Below are positions 15,832-24,310 of a DNA stretch of 24,536 nucleotides, one piece after another (within the stretch, counting starts at the first letter, position 1; every line of letters starts with the position of its first letter). The notes beneath the pieces are model-generated. The model was given only the letters and a program-made list of their open reading frames with translations, was not told where the DNA came from and did not search any database. Source of the stretch: CAYZPB01 sp964480445 (lineage in GTDB: Bacteria > Bacillota > Bacilli > Tepidibacillales > Tepidibacillaceae). The position numbers were made by a program, and so were the translations under genes. Where the stretch lies: NCBI GenBank assembly GCA_964480445.1, contig CAYZPB010000010.1, positions 1 through 24,536 on the forward strand, read 5' to 3'.

Positions 15832-15882
15832 AAGCTTAGATTATTGGAAGTTGGATTGAACTTCGATTAGTTTAAGCTTTTT
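15832..15882 (+). terminator. Strong rho-independent terminator
   Basis: Arms at 15832-15852 and 15859-15879 form a stem of about 21 pairs with two G-U pairs and two mismatches around a six-base loop (GGATTG), followed by a T run to 15882. It closes the operon that ends in the lmo0937-like pair. The remaining ~140 bases to the hinT promoter contain no ORF or RNA I can identify. Confidence 0.8.
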
Positions 15883-16022
15883 AAGCATATCGGACACCAA
15901 CGAATCATGCTCTTACGACCATATCAATATGTTATTCTTTTCTTAACAAAACATACTAAAATAAATAATCTAGTGGTCTGTAGTGTTAATAATAGGTTTC
16001 AAAAAAACAGCTTATAAATATT

Positions 16023-16050
16023 TTGGATATAGATAAAATTGTGTTATAAT
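16023..16050 (+). promoter_or_regulatory. hinT promoter, extended -10
   Basis: TTGGAT (16023-16028) and TATAAT (16045-16050) are 16 bases apart, with TG at 16042-16043 forming an extended -10. The hinT ATG is about 31 bases downstream. Confidence 0.75.
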
Positions 16051-16081
16051 AATATAACATAGCAAGTGAGGTGAAGGTCTG

Positions 16082-16426
16082 ATGAGTGACTGTATCTTCT
16101 GCAAGATTGTAAGTAATGAGGCACCAGCAAATAAAATATATGAAGATGACGAGTTTGTTGCTTTTCATGATATTAATCCAGTTGCAAAAATACATGTCTT
16201 AGTAATTCCCAAAAAACATATTGAGACTTATATGGATGTAACGGAGGATGATTTGCCTTTAATGGGCCGATTACATGGCGTAATTCAGAAAGTTGCGGAG
16301 CAACTAGGTATTGCTGATGCAGGTTTTAGAGTTATAAACAATTGTCGTGCAGATGGTGGGCAAGTTGTTTATCATATCCACTATCATATCTTGGCGGGAG
16401 AGAAGCTGCCTTTTGGTAAAAGCTAG
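16082..16426 (+). CDS. hinT: HIT family nucleotide-binding protein (HinT)
   Basis: A 114-residue purine phosphoramidase. The C4-x2-C7 pair (SDCIFCKI) and the histidine triad H98-I-H100-Y-H102 define the family. Hydrolyses adenosine-5'-phosphoramidates; roles in stress and metabolism are proposed. GAGGTGAAGG precedes the ATG. It is followed by rpsU and yqeY, a common Firmicutes set. Confidence 0.93.
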   Translation: MSDCIFCKIVSNEAPANKIYEDDEFVAFHDINPVAKIHVLVIPKKHIETYMDVTEDDLPLMGRLHGVIQKVAEQLGIADAGFRVINNCRADGGQVVYHIHYHILAGEKLPFGKS

Positions 16427-16473
16427 ACTCCAACCAAACAAGTTTATTTGTTAGTAATTTGCACTTTGCTAAG

Positions 16474-16493
16474 CATTACTGTCTTCGGTAATG
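16474..16493 (+). promoter_or_regulatory. Short hairpin in the rpsU leader
   Basis: CATTAC (16474-16479) pairs with GTAATG (16488-16493) around an eight-base loop, just upstream of the GGAGGGAGGG rpsU ribosome binding site. A six-pair AT-rich stem is weak; it may be chance or may modulate rpsU translation. Confidence 0.3.
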
Positions 16494-16511
16494 TGGAGGG
16501 AGGGATGTTAT

Positions 16512-16685
16512 ATGTCAGAAATTCATGTTAAGAAAAATGAGTCGCTAGATAGTGCTCTTCGCCGTTTTAAACGTAATATATCTAAAGACGGTACTATGGC
16601 GGAGGTTAGGAAGCGCAAACATTATGAGAAACCGAGCGTTAAACGCAAGAAGAAGTCAGAAGCTGCTCGTAAACGTAAGTACTAA
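16512..16685 (+). CDS. rpsU: 30S ribosomal protein S21
   Basis: A 57-residue highly basic protein, MSEIHVKKNESLDSALRRFKR.., ending in KKKSEAARKRKY. I chose the ATG at 16512 because the doubled GGAGGGAGGG lies just upstream and the family starts here; a longer frame from 16491 adds seven unrelated residues. S21 is involved in base pairing between mRNA and 16S rRNA. 14 bases before yqeY. Confidence 0.95.
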   Translation: MSEIHVKKNESLDSALRRFKRNISKDGTMAEVRKRKHYEKPSVKRKKKSEAARKRKY

Positions 16686-16699
16686 GGAGACTTGATGTC

Positions 16700-17143
16700 A
16701 TGTCTATACAAGATCAGTTGAATAACGATATGAAGGTAGCAATGAAGGCTCAGGATAAGACGAAGCTTTCTGTAATTAGAATGATTCTGTCTTCGATTAG
16801 AAATGCTGAGATAGAAAAGAAAGCTCCTTTAACAGATGACCAAGTGCTAGATATACTCGTGCGCGAACAGAAACAGAGAAAAGATTCGCTTGTAGAATTT
16901 ACTAAAGGGAATCGCGAGGATTTAGCTACGAAGGAAGCAGCAGAGATTGAGATTATTGAAGAGTATTTACCTGAACAGCTTACTGAAGCAGAGGTGCGTG
17001 AGATAGTTGCTGCAATTATTTCCGAGGTAGGCGCAACGACTAAGGCAGATATTGGCAAGGTAATGGGTCGAGTAATGCCAGCAGTAAAAGGTCGTGCAGA
17101 TGGAAAAACAATTAATAGAATTGTGCAGGAGTTTATCCTATAG
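16700..17143 (+). CDS. yqeY: GatB/YqeY domain-containing protein
   Basis: A 147-residue protein of the YqeY family (LNNDMKVAMKAQDK.., LSVIRMILSSIRNAEIEK.., EEYLPEQLTEAEV.., KADIGKVMGRVMPAVKGRADGK). It resembles the tail domain of the amidotransferase subunit GatB and may bind tRNA. It immediately follows rpsU, as is usual in Firmicutes, and is followed by a strong terminator. AAGGAGA precedes the ATG. Confidence 0.94.
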   Translation: MSIQDQLNNDMKVAMKAQDKTKLSVIRMILSSIRNAEIEKKAPLTDDQVLDILVREQKQRKDSLVEFTKGNREDLATKEAAEIEIIEEYLPEQLTEAEVREIVAAIISEVGATTKADIGKVMGRVMPAVKGRADGKTINRIVQEFIL

Positions 17144-17154
17144 AGTGCAAATAG

Positions 17155-17182
17155 GGCGTATCGATGTGATACGCCTTTTTTT
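17155..17182 (+). terminator. Rho-independent terminator after yqeY
   Basis: GGCGTATC (17155-17162) pairs perfectly with GATACGCC (17168-17175), a five-base loop between, followed by seven T residues. Ends the hinT-rpsU-yqeY unit. Confidence 0.92.
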
Positions 17183-17205
17183 ATACTAATAATTGTAGTT
17201 TGTTG

Positions 17206-17211
17206 TATAAT
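17206..17211 (+). promoter_or_regulatory. Probable -10 box for the phoH operon
   Basis: A perfect TATAAT at 17206-17211 lies between the yqeY terminator and phoH, 48 bases before its start. I see no good -35 at normal spacing and no TG extension, so the call rests on the -10 and context only. Confidence 0.45.
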
Positions 17212-17259
17212 AAAATTACTAAATCAAACGAATACAATTTAAAAGGGGATTGAAAGCTT

Positions 17260-18222
17260 TTGTTACCAGAGCCATATTCTAAGAAATTACATATTTGGGA
17301 TTCCACTGAACGTCTAAAGCTTTTTGGCTTAAATGAGACACATATCGACATCATCGAAAAAGAGACTCAGGTGAGGATTCTATCAAGAAACGAGTATATA
17401 GTTTTAACGGGGGAACCGGAAGAGGTTGACCGTGTTGCTCATATGCTTGAGGTTTTGTTGACTTTGATTAAGAAAGGTTATCTGCTTAGTGGAAAAGATA
17501 TATACTATGCAATCGAATTGGCACAGAAGGACTTAACTAACGAGCTGCTGGAGCTATTTAACAAAAAGATTATTACAACCTATAATGGCAAGGACATTAT
17601 GCCTAAATCAATCGGACAGAAACATTATCTAAACTTGATTGACGAGAAAGATATTGTCTTCGGGATTGGTCCGGCTGGAACAGGGAAAACTTTTTTGTCA
17701 GTAGTATTGGCGGTTGCGGCGCTTAAAAATGGAGAGGTCAAGAGAATTGTACTAACGCGACCAGCGATTGAAGCGGGTGAGAGCTTGGGTTTTTTACCAG
17801 GTGATATGCAGGAGAAAGTTGATCCTTATCTACGGCCAATCTATGATTCGCTATTTGAATTACTTGGAGTTGAGCATGTAAATCGTTATTTAGAGCGCGG
17901 TTTGATAGAGATTGCTCCACTTGCTTATATGCGTGGTCGGACTTTGAATGATTCTTTTGTGATTCTTGATGAGGCGCAGAATACCTCAAGTGAGCAGATG
18001 AAGATGTTTTTAACTCGTCTAGGAAATGGTTCTAAAATGGTTATAAACGGCGATGTTACACAGATTGATTTGCCACGGGGAAAAGAATCTGGATTAATTA
18101 ATGCAATTGACGTATTAGATGATGTAGCTGATATTGGTTTTGCTTATCTAACTGAGGTTGACGTGGTACGGCATAGCTTAGTTAGAAAAGTTATAAATGC
18201 TTATGAGCGCGAAAAGAAGTAA
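17260..18222 (+). CDS. phoH: PhoH family P-loop ATPase
   Basis: A 320-residue protein with an N-terminal KH-like domain (~residues 1-105) and a PhoH ATPase domain: Walker A GPAGTGKT at 137-144 and DEAQN (D237-E238) as Walker B. The PhoH family is linked to RNA metabolism; here it sits with ybeY and era, both rRNA maturation factors. The start is a TTG at 17260, nine bases after AAAGGGGAT, with no ATG or GTG option in frame before the conserved region. The sporulation genes yqfC and yqfD, which usually precede phoH in spore formers, are missing. Confidence 0.93.
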   Translation: MLPEPYSKKLHIWDSTERLKLFGLNETHIDIIEKETQVRILSRNEYIVLTGEPEEVDRVAHMLEVLLTLIKKGYLLSGKDIYYAIELAQKDLTNELLELFNKKIITTYNGKDIMPKSIGQKHYLNLIDEKDIVFGIGPAGTGKTFLSVVLAVAALKNGEVKRIVLTRPAIEAGESLGFLPGDMQEKVDPYLRPIYDSLFELLGVEHVNRYLERGLIEIAPLAYMRGRTLNDSFVILDEAQNTSSEQMKMFLTRLGNGSKMVINGDVTQIDLPRGKESGLINAIDVLDDVADIGFAYLTEVDVVRHSLVRKVINAYEREKK

Positions 18223-18250
18223 GACTTGATAACTGAAAGGTGTTGTCTAG

Positions 18251-20437
18251 ATGCCTAAGAAGAGAAATTTATTATTAAAAAATATTTTAGCAGGTTGGAA
18301 AAGCAATAGGCTAATCAGGCTTTTACTTTATCTTACTTCTGCCTTAGTTCTCTATTTTTTCTTAATGCTTTTTGTTATCCCGACAACCTATCAATTGACG
18401 GTGGGCGAACCAAGTAATGTTACGCTTTATTCACCGATCAAGATTGTTGAAGAACAGGAGACTGAACGTTTAAGGAAGGAAGCCTCTGACCGCGTTCGCG
18501 ATGTTTACAGCGTTGATGCAACTGTTATTAATGACCAAAAACGTAATTTAGATCAACTGTTTACTGCAATTGAACAGGGCCGTGAACAGCTTGCTGCCGG
18601 TCATGATTTAGAAGAGTTGGGGATGACGGAGGTAGAATTTTACGAGGAAGTGGCTGAATTAGGATTTCTTAAGCAAGAAGAGCTAAACCAGCTAGTTTCG
18701 CTTACAGATGAGAAACTGAGAAATTTAAAATATATTTCAATCACAACCCTGGACCTTGTAATGGCAGAAGACATTGGAATTCAAGAAATTGAGCTAGCAT
18801 TTGAACAGGCAGAGCAACTGATTGCGGACAACCCGTATGATACTGATAGCGTTGTTACCAGCATAGCCAATAGCATTCTGAAAGCATTTATTAAACCTAA
18901 TTATTTCTTTGATGCTGTAACTACTCAGGCTAATCGAGATGCGGCTGTTGATGCAGTTGAACCGGTTTATATCAATAAAGATGAGCTTCTAATAACTGAA
19001 GGCGAGATAGTCGATACTCGCACCTATGAACGGTTGAAGGATGCTGGCTTGCTAAAGGATTCAACTAACATTTGGCCCTATCTTGGCTTGGTACTATTAA
19101 GTATTTTATTAACATTTTTACTTTATTACACTATCCGCAGAATGCACCCTTATATTCATCAAGACAATGCGAAATTGTTGATGCTTTTAGTAATCAATAT
19201 TACTGTTGTCACTATGTTCGTTCTGATAGGTTTAATGAATAAAGGAGTTGAGAATCCGGCACTGGGTTATTTAGCTCCCTTAGCATTGGGTGTAATGCTT
19301 GTTACAATACTATATAGTTTGCGCTTTGCGATTGTAGATGGCATTATTCTCGCAATCATTGCAAGCGTTATTTTCAATATGGATCAGACGATGATTTTTG
19401 ACTTCCGCTATGGATTTGTGCTCTTAATCGGGGCCATTGCGGGTGGCTTTGCGATGAAACACATTAAACAACGTTCCTCGCTATTTATTGCGGGTCTTGT
19501 TGTTTCCCTTGCAAATATGGCTGCGATCTTTACAGTGATCTTTTTGACGCTACACCACTATTCACCAACAGAGATGCTACAGACAACCATATTTGGGATT
19601 TTAAATGGTCTGATTTCAGCAGTCTTGATGATTGGTATGCTTCCTTTACTCGAAGCAATCTTTGGAGTGCTTTCACCAGTTAAACTAACTGAGCTCTCTA
19701 ATGCAAATCATCCGCTATTAAGAAAACTATTAATTGAAACTCCAGGAACCTATCACCATAGTTTAATCGTTGGTAATCTAGCAGAGTCTGCTGCTGAAGC
19801 GATTGGTGCTGACGGCCTGCTGGCACGGGTGGGAGCTTATTACCATGACATTGGTAAAACAAAACGGCCATCCTATTTTGTTGAAAATCAAACCAATATT
19901 GATAATCCTCATGATAAAATTTCACCCATAATCAGTAAAAATATAATCATCGCGCATACGACGGATGGGTTAGAAATGCTTCGTGCTCATAAATTACCAA
20001 TTGCGATTCAAGATATTGCGGTACAGCATCATGGTACATCTGTTTTAAAGTACTTTTATAATAAAGCTTTAAAAGAAGCAAAGGAGCTAGGTGAGACAGT
20101 TGACATCGATGATTATCGTTATTTAGGACCGAAGCCACAAACCAAGGAATCAGCGATTGTCGGTATTGCTGATTCACTAGAAGCCACTGTTCGATCCATG
20201 ACTAATGTATCAAAAGAGGAAATAGAAGAAATTATTGAAAAAATTATTAAGGAAGATATGCTTGATAATCAATTTAATGAGTGTGACTTGACCTTTAAGG
20301 AATTAGAAATTATCTCTCAATCAATGTTTGAAAATTTGAAGGGGATTTTCCATTCGCGGATAGAGTATCCAGAGGAATTGGAGCTAGCTGAAAACGAAGG
20401 AGAAAATGAAGTTGAACCTGGAAATAGAGATTACTAA
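18251..20437 (+). CDS. pgpH: 7TM-HD family c-di-AMP phosphodiesterase (PgpH/YqfF)
   Basis: A 728-residue membrane protein. Order: one N-terminal membrane segment (~20-44); an extracytoplasmic 7TMR-HDED domain (~45-270); seven membrane segments (~275-475); and a cytoplasmic HD domain with YHHS (~501-504) and YYHDIGK (H532-D533) as metal-binding signature. In Firmicutes these hydrolyse cyclic di-AMP, controlling osmotic and wall homeostasis. AAAGGTG precedes the ATG. Its last 32 bases overlap ybeY, so the two are translationally coupled. Confidence 0.93.
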   Translation: MPKKRNLLLKNILAGWKSNRLIRLLLYLTSALVLYFFLMLFVIPTTYQLTVGEPSNVTLYSPIKIVEEQETERLRKEASDRVRDVYSVDATVINDQKRNLDQLFTAIEQGREQLAAGHDLEELGMTEVEFYEEVAELGFLKQEELNQLVSLTDEKLRNLKYISITTLDLVMAEDIGIQEIELAFEQAEQLIADNPYDTDSVVTSIANSILKAFIKPNYFFDAVTTQANRDAAVDAVEPVYINKDELLITEGEIVDTRTYERLKDAGLLKDSTNIWPYLGLVLLSILLTFLLYYTIRRMHPYIHQDNAKLLMLLVINITVVTMFVLIGLMNKGVENPALGYLAPLALGVMLVTILYSLRFAIVDGIILAIIASVIFNMDQTMIFDFRYGFVLLIGAIAGGFAMKHIKQRSSLFIAGLVVSLANMAAIFTVIFLTLHHYSPTEMLQTTIFGILNGLISAVLMIGMLPLLEAIFGVLSPVKLTELSNANHPLLRKLLIETPGTYHHSLIVGNLAESAAEAIGADGLLARVGAYYHDIGKTKRPSYFVENQTNIDNPHDKISPIISKNIIIAHTTDGLEMLRAHKLPIAIQDIAVQHHGTSVLKYFYNKALKEAKELGETVDIDDYRYLGPKPQTKESAIVGIADSLEATVRSMTNVSKEEIEEIIEKIIKEDMLDNQFNECDLTFKELEIISQSMFENLKGIFHSRIEYPEELELAENEGENEVEPGNRDY

Positions 20438-20927
20438 TAATCAAGAAGAATATAAGGTTACTAAGGCAGAAATAGAATTACTTGAGCGCGTGGTTAAGGC
20501 TGCGGCTAGGGAAGAGCAAGTCAATAATAGTGAGTTGGCAATTACATTGGTCGATGAAGCGTTAATTCGCGAACTGAATTTTTACTATCGTGGTATTGAT
20601 CAGTCGACTGATGTTCTATCCTTCGCCCTGAATGAAAAGACTGAAGATGAACTGGAGCTAAATTTTGAGCGGTATTTACTAGACAAAAACGACCTAGAAG
20701 CAAACATAGCTGAACCGCCGAATTTATTAGGAGATATTATTATTTCGATGCCGCATGTTTACCGTCAGGCTGCGGAATATGGCCATTCAACCGAGCGTGA
20801 GCTAGCTTTTCTTACCTTACATGGTTTTTTGCACCTCATTGGTGAGGACCATCAGACAGACGATACAAGAGAGCAGATGTTTGCTAAGCAAGAAAAATTA
20901 CTTTCAAGCTTAAATATTAAGAGGTGA
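20406..20927 (+). CDS. ybeY: Endoribonuclease/rRNA maturation factor YbeY
   Basis: A 173-residue metallo-endoribonuclease. The zinc motif is H139-GFL-H143-LIGED-H149, preceded by a TDVLSFAL stretch and GDIIIS. It processes the 3' end of 16S rRNA and aids ribosome quality control. The ATG lies inside the end of pgpH, with GAAGGAG upstream. Its stop codon TGA is five bases before the dgkA ATG. Confidence 0.95.
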   Translation: MKLNLEIEITNNQEEYKVTKAEIELLERVVKAAAREEQVNNSELAITLVDEALIRELNFYYRGIDQSTDVLSFALNEKTEDELELNFERYLLDKNDLEANIAEPPNLLGDIIISMPHVYRQAAEYGHSTERELAFLTLHGFLHLIGEDHQTDDTREQMFAKQEKLLSSLNIKR

Positions 20928-20932
20928 ACTAG

Positions 20933-21640
20933 ATGTCACGAAAAGATAAAACACTAGCATATATCAGAGGACTTGCTGATAGCTTTCGCTTCGCTAGTGA
21001 GGGTATTGTCTATGCTATTAAATCTCAACGGAACATGAAAATTCATTTAATAGCAGCTATGTTAATTATTATAACCGGTCTTTGTCTCCATTTTACAACA
21101 ACGGAGGTAATGATTGTCGCATTCTGTATTGCGATAGTTATAGCGGCAGAAATAATTAATACAGCGATTGAAAGTGCTGTTGATATGGCAATGAAAGATT
21201 ATGACGACTTAGCTAAGCATGCAAAAGATTCAGCAGCTGGTGCAGTATTTATTGTGGTTTTAATTGTAGCATTTATTGGGCTAATTATCGTAGTTCCCTA
21301 TTTTATAGAACTTGTTTCCGGCGACTGGCAGAGAACGCCTGCAGAACCATTAGCTTTTCACTCACTTCAAGGTCTTGCCTTAATCTTTTTTACTTATGTA
21401 GTTAAGACTGTCTGGTATCACTTCGGGAAAAAATATCAACCGCACATATTAATTGGCCTTACTTTCTACTTTATAGCCTTACTCTCAGTAGTTCATCCGC
21501 ACATAACTGTATGGCTAGTTGTAAGTCTAATTGTAGCAATCATCTATTTTCTCTATCGAAGAGTACATTGGATAGTTATTCTACAAAATATCATAATTTC
21601 AATCGGTGGATTTTATCTGTCGTACACTGTTTTCTTTTAA
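20933..21640 (+). CDS. dgkA: Diacylglycerol/undecaprenol kinase with additional C-terminal membrane domain
   Basis: The first ~125 residues are a normal DgkA-type kinase: SFRFASEGIVYAIKSQRNMKIHL, then AAEIINTAIESAVD (catalytic Glu/Asn region) and the AKHAKDSAAGAVF signature, with three membrane segments. In Gram-positive bacteria this enzyme phosphorylates undecaprenol, recycling the lipid carrier for cell-wall synthesis. The remaining ~110 residues are unusual: four further hydrophobic segments and no PAP2 signature (no PSGH), so it is not the common DgkA-PAP2 fusion in recognisable form. Function of the extension is unknown. Five bases after ybeY; era follows 40 bases later. Confidence 0.85.
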   Translation: MSRKDKTLAYIRGLADSFRFASEGIVYAIKSQRNMKIHLIAAMLIIITGLCLHFTTTEVMIVAFCIAIVIAAEIINTAIESAVDMAMKDYDDLAKHAKDSAAGAVFIVVLIVAFIGLIIVVPYFIELVSGDWQRTPAEPLAFHSLQGLALIFFTYVVKTVWYHFGKKYQPHILIGLTFYFIALLSVVHPHITVWLVVSLIVAIIYFLYRRVHWIVILQNIIISIGGFYLSYTVFF

Positions 21641-21680
21641 GTAAAAATATAAATTATATTAACGAAGGGAGATTATTAAA

Positions 21681-22595
21681 ATGGAAGAACAAGGTTTAAA
21701 ATCAGGATTTGTTACAATAATCGGTCGTCCTAATGTTGGAAAGTCTTCACTTGTAAATCAGATTATGGGTCGCAAAATCGCTATCATGTCAGATAAACCG
21801 CAAACAACGAGGAATACGATTAGAGCAATTCATACAGACCCTGAGCGTGGGCAGATTGTTTTTATTGATACACCAGGGATACATCGACCAAAATCTAAGC
21901 TAGGTAGCTACATGATGGATATGACACTAACATCGTTAAAAGAAGTAGATTTAATTCTGTATATAATTGATGTTACCAAGGACTTTGGTCCGGGTGAAGA
22001 GTTTATTCTTGAGCAACTAAATAATATTAAGGACACTCCATTTTACTTAATTTTAAATAAAATAGATTTAGTAGCGCCAGAAGCCTTGCTACCAATTATT
22101 GAAAATTATCGTGACCGGGCAGATTTTACGGAAATAATACCATTGTCGGCAAAGTACGGAGACAATGTAGAGAATTTAATGAATCATATTTATGAAATTT
22201 TACCTGAAGGACCAAACTATTATCCAGTGGATCAGACGACAGACTACCCAGAGGGCTTTATTGTTGCTGAACTTATTCGTGAGAAGTTGCTCGATGTGAT
22301 GCGTGAAGAAGTTCCTCATTCGCTTGCTGTTGTCGTTGAGTCAATGAAGCGCGGTGATAACAATCCTCGAGCAGTTGCAATTAGTGCAATTATTTATGTC
22401 GAACGCAACTCGCAAAAGGGTATTATAATAGGCAAGAATGGTAGTATGTTGAAAGAGATTGGGCAACGAGCACGTGCAGATATTGAAAAATTACTTGGCA
22501 CTAAAACTTATTTAGAATTATGGGTCAAGGTAGAAGAGGATTGGCGAAACCAAGACCGTTTACTGAAGGAATTAGGCTATACCATAATTGATTAA
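21681..22595 (+). CDS. era: GTPase Era
   Basis: A 304-residue protein with G1 GRPNVGKSS, G3 DTPG, G4 NKID, and a C-terminal KH domain containing GKNGSMLKEIG. Era binds 16S rRNA near the 3' end in 30S assembly, a partner step to YbeY. GGGAG lies ten bases before the ATG. Recombination gene recO normally follows directly; here the SCIFF pair lies between. Confidence 0.97.
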   Translation: MEEQGLKSGFVTIIGRPNVGKSSLVNQIMGRKIAIMSDKPQTTRNTIRAIHTDPERGQIVFIDTPGIHRPKSKLGSYMMDMTLTSLKEVDLILYIIDVTKDFGPGEEFILEQLNNIKDTPFYLILNKIDLVAPEALLPIIENYRDRADFTEIIPLSAKYGDNVENLMNHIYEILPEGPNYYPVDQTTDYPEGFIVAELIREKLLDVMREEVPHSLAVVVESMKRGDNNPRAVAISAIIYVERNSQKGIIIGKNGSMLKEIGQRARADIEKLLGTKTYLELWVKVEEDWRNQDRLLKELGYTIID

Positions 22596-22599
22596 TCTT

Positions 22600-22608
22600 T
22601 GTTATAAT
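22600..22608 (+). promoter_or_regulatory. Extended -10 promoter of the SCIFF gene
   Basis: TGTTATAAT is a perfect extended -10 (TG-n-TATAAT) directly after the era stop codon and 27 bases before the scfA ATG. No clear -35 is seen. It suggests the SCIFF gene is transcribed independently of the era operon, as would suit an abundant precursor peptide. Confidence 0.6.
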
Positions 22609-22635
22609 GACAAGTAGTATAAAGGAGAGATAATT

Positions 22636-22788
22636 ATGAAACATATTAAAGTGATTGCACGAAATCGTTTACAAGATACAATGCAATCGGGTACTTGTGA
22701 TAAGTGTTCAGCTTCTTGTCAGTCAGCTTGTAAAACCTCAATGACAGTTAGTAATATTATTTGTTATACGAAGGTCGAAAACAAATAG
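22636..22788 (+). CDS. scfA: SCIFF-type ranthipeptide precursor (variant, five cysteines)
   Basis: A 50-residue peptide, too short for routine ORF calling: starts MKHIKVIARNRLQDTMQSGT and continues CDKCSASCQSACKTSM then TVSNIIC with a YTKVENK tail. It matches SCIFF (six Cys in forty-five residues): conserved MKHIK start, QSG before the first Cys, QSACKTS core. Cys are at 21, 24, 28, 32 and 43. The usual Cys36 is Met (ATG at 22741). In the characterised SCIFF system a thioether joins Cys32 to Thr37; both residues are present here. AAAGGAGAG precedes the ATG. The maturase is next. Role of the mature peptide is unknown. Confidence 0.93.
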   Translation: MKHIKVIARNRLQDTMQSGTCDKCSASCQSACKTSMTVSNIICYTKVENK

Positions 22789-22813
22789 TTTTAATCGGAG
22801 TTAGTAGAGATTG

Positions 22814-22850
22814 AGCCGAGTCTGTAGTGCTAAACTATTGCTCGGCTTTC
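22814..22850 (+). terminator. Hairpin between scfA and scfB (possible attenuator)
   Basis: AGCCGAG (22814-22820) pairs with CTCGGCT (22841-22847), with an inner four-pair TAGT/ACTA stem; it is followed by TT then CC, a weak U tract. It may be a leaky terminator or processing site that makes more precursor than enzyme. Lies 26 bases after the scfA stop and 50 before the scfB start. Confidence 0.55.
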
Positions 22851-22897
22851 CTGTTAGCAGCTAGGCAAATAGAAATAGCAGAAAGGAAAAATGATTA

Positions 22898-24310
22898 ATG
22901 AACAGTAATCCTGAGAGTAATGTTCCAGGGCAGGTGCACACCTTTACCTATGGGGGCAAAAATATTGTGCTCGATGTCAACAGCAATTCACTTTTTACTG
23001 TTGACAAGTTAGCTCAGCAAATAATTAAACTTTATCAAAAGCATGATCTACCAACTATTCTAGAGAATTTGACCCCTGACTATGATCAGCAGCTGATTCG
23101 TGAGGCGTACGAAGAGATTGTGCAGTTAGTTGCAACTGGAGTACTTTTTTCTGAGGGAAGGCTACCTACTGAGCAGTATGATCCTGATAAGTTCGCAGTT
23201 AAATCGATGTGTCTACATATCTCACACGATTGTAACCTGCGCTGTCGTTATTGTTTTGCCGGAACGGGGCCATACGGTCAAGAGCGGACTAACATGAGTT
23301 TTGAGACCGGAAAAAAAGCAATAGACTTTCTAGTTAACCAGGCGGTTAATAATACTTTTTTTGAGATTGATTTTTTTGGTGGCGAACCACTACTTAACTA
23401 TTTGGTCATCAAGAAACTGGTTGCCTACGCTCGTGAGTTAGAACAGAGTAAGAACATAACTTTTAATTTTTCGTTAACGACAAATGGGGTTCTGCTTGAT
23501 GAGGAGATTGCAGAGTTTATTGCTGATGAACAAATTAATCTGATTCTTAGTATTGACGGGCGCAAGCAGGTGAATGACTTGTTGCGACCTTTTGCCGATG
23601 GGTCAGGTTCTTATGATCTGCTGATGGAGAAGTACCGGCGGCTAAATAAGAAAAGAATAGGTAGTAAGGATAATCGTTATGGCCTGGGGGTTTATACATA
23701 TTATCGCGGGACTTTTACTAGTGAGAATCTCGATTTTGATCGCGATGTTTTGCATTTATCAGACCAAAATTTTAAACGTATTTCGATTGAACCAGTTATT
23801 TTGCCAGAAAATCGACGTTATGCGCTGAAGTCAGGGCATCTGCCAAAAATTTATGCAAGCTATGATCGATTAACCGCTGCATATTTGGATCGTTTAGGAA
23901 CAGATCAGGAGTTCCACTTTCACCATTTCGAGGTAGAATTAGACGATGGACCTTGCTATGCTAAGCGAATTACTGGTTGTGGTGCAGGATATCACTATAT
24001 TGCGGTTACGCCTGAGGGGGACATCTATCCTTGCCACCAGTTTGTTGGTAATCGACAATGGCTGATTGGCAACTTAGATGATGGTTTCACGAATAAACTG
24101 ATGATGAATCGGTTACGTGATACTAATATATATACAAAGCAAGCATGTAGAAGCTGTTGGGTGCGGCACTTTTGTGGTGGTGGCTGTCATGTGAACGCTG
24201 ACGGTTTTAACCAAGATATTACTGTTCCCTATGAAATTGCTTGTAAAATGATGCAGAAACGTTATGAGAACGCGCTTTACTTAAAGGTATTAGAGTTAGA
24301 AACCGACTGA
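22898..24310 (+). CDS. scfB: SCIFF thioether-forming radical SAM maturase
   Basis: A 470-residue SPASM radical-SAM enzyme. N-terminal ~100 residues form a RiPP recognition-like region. The radical-SAM motif C112-NLR-C116-RY-C119 carries the SAM-binding cluster. The SPASM region has Cys353, 361, 379, 417, 420, 426, 430 and 449, enough for two auxiliary [4Fe-4S] clusters. Members crosslink a Cys sulfur to a Thr in the SCIFF peptide. Its only plausible start is ATG 22898, 11 bases from GAAAGG; an ATG at 22891 is in another frame and stops after five codons. It ends nine bases before recO. Normal length for the family. Confidence 0.94.
   Translation: MNSNPESNVPGQVHTFTYGGKNIVLDVNSNSLFTVDKLAQQIIKLYQKHDLPTILENLTPDYDQQLIREAYEEIVQLVATGVLFSEGRLPTEQYDPDKFAVKSMCLHISHDCNLRCRYCFAGTGPYGQERTNMSFETGKKAIDFLVNQAVNNTFFEIDFFGGEPLLNYLVIKKLVAYARELEQSKNITFNFSLTTNGVLLDEEIAEFIADEQINLILSIDGRKQVNDLLRPFADGSGSYDLLMEKYRRLNKKRIGSKDNRYGLGVYTYYRGTFTSENLDFDRDVLHLSDQNFKRISIEPVILPENRRYALKSGHLPKIYASYDRLTAAYLDRLGTDQEFHFHHFEVELDDGPCYAKRITGCGAGYHYIAVTPEGDIYPCHQFVGNRQWLIGNLDDGFTNKLMMNRLRDTNIYTKQACRSCWVRHFCGGGCHVNADGFNQDITVPYEIACKMMQKRYENALYLKVLELETD

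Noticed and set aside
15883..16022. A tRNA, small RNA or gene between the terminator and the hinT promoter
   Set aside because: No cloverleaf, no second terminator and no open frame with a ribosome binding site could be made out.
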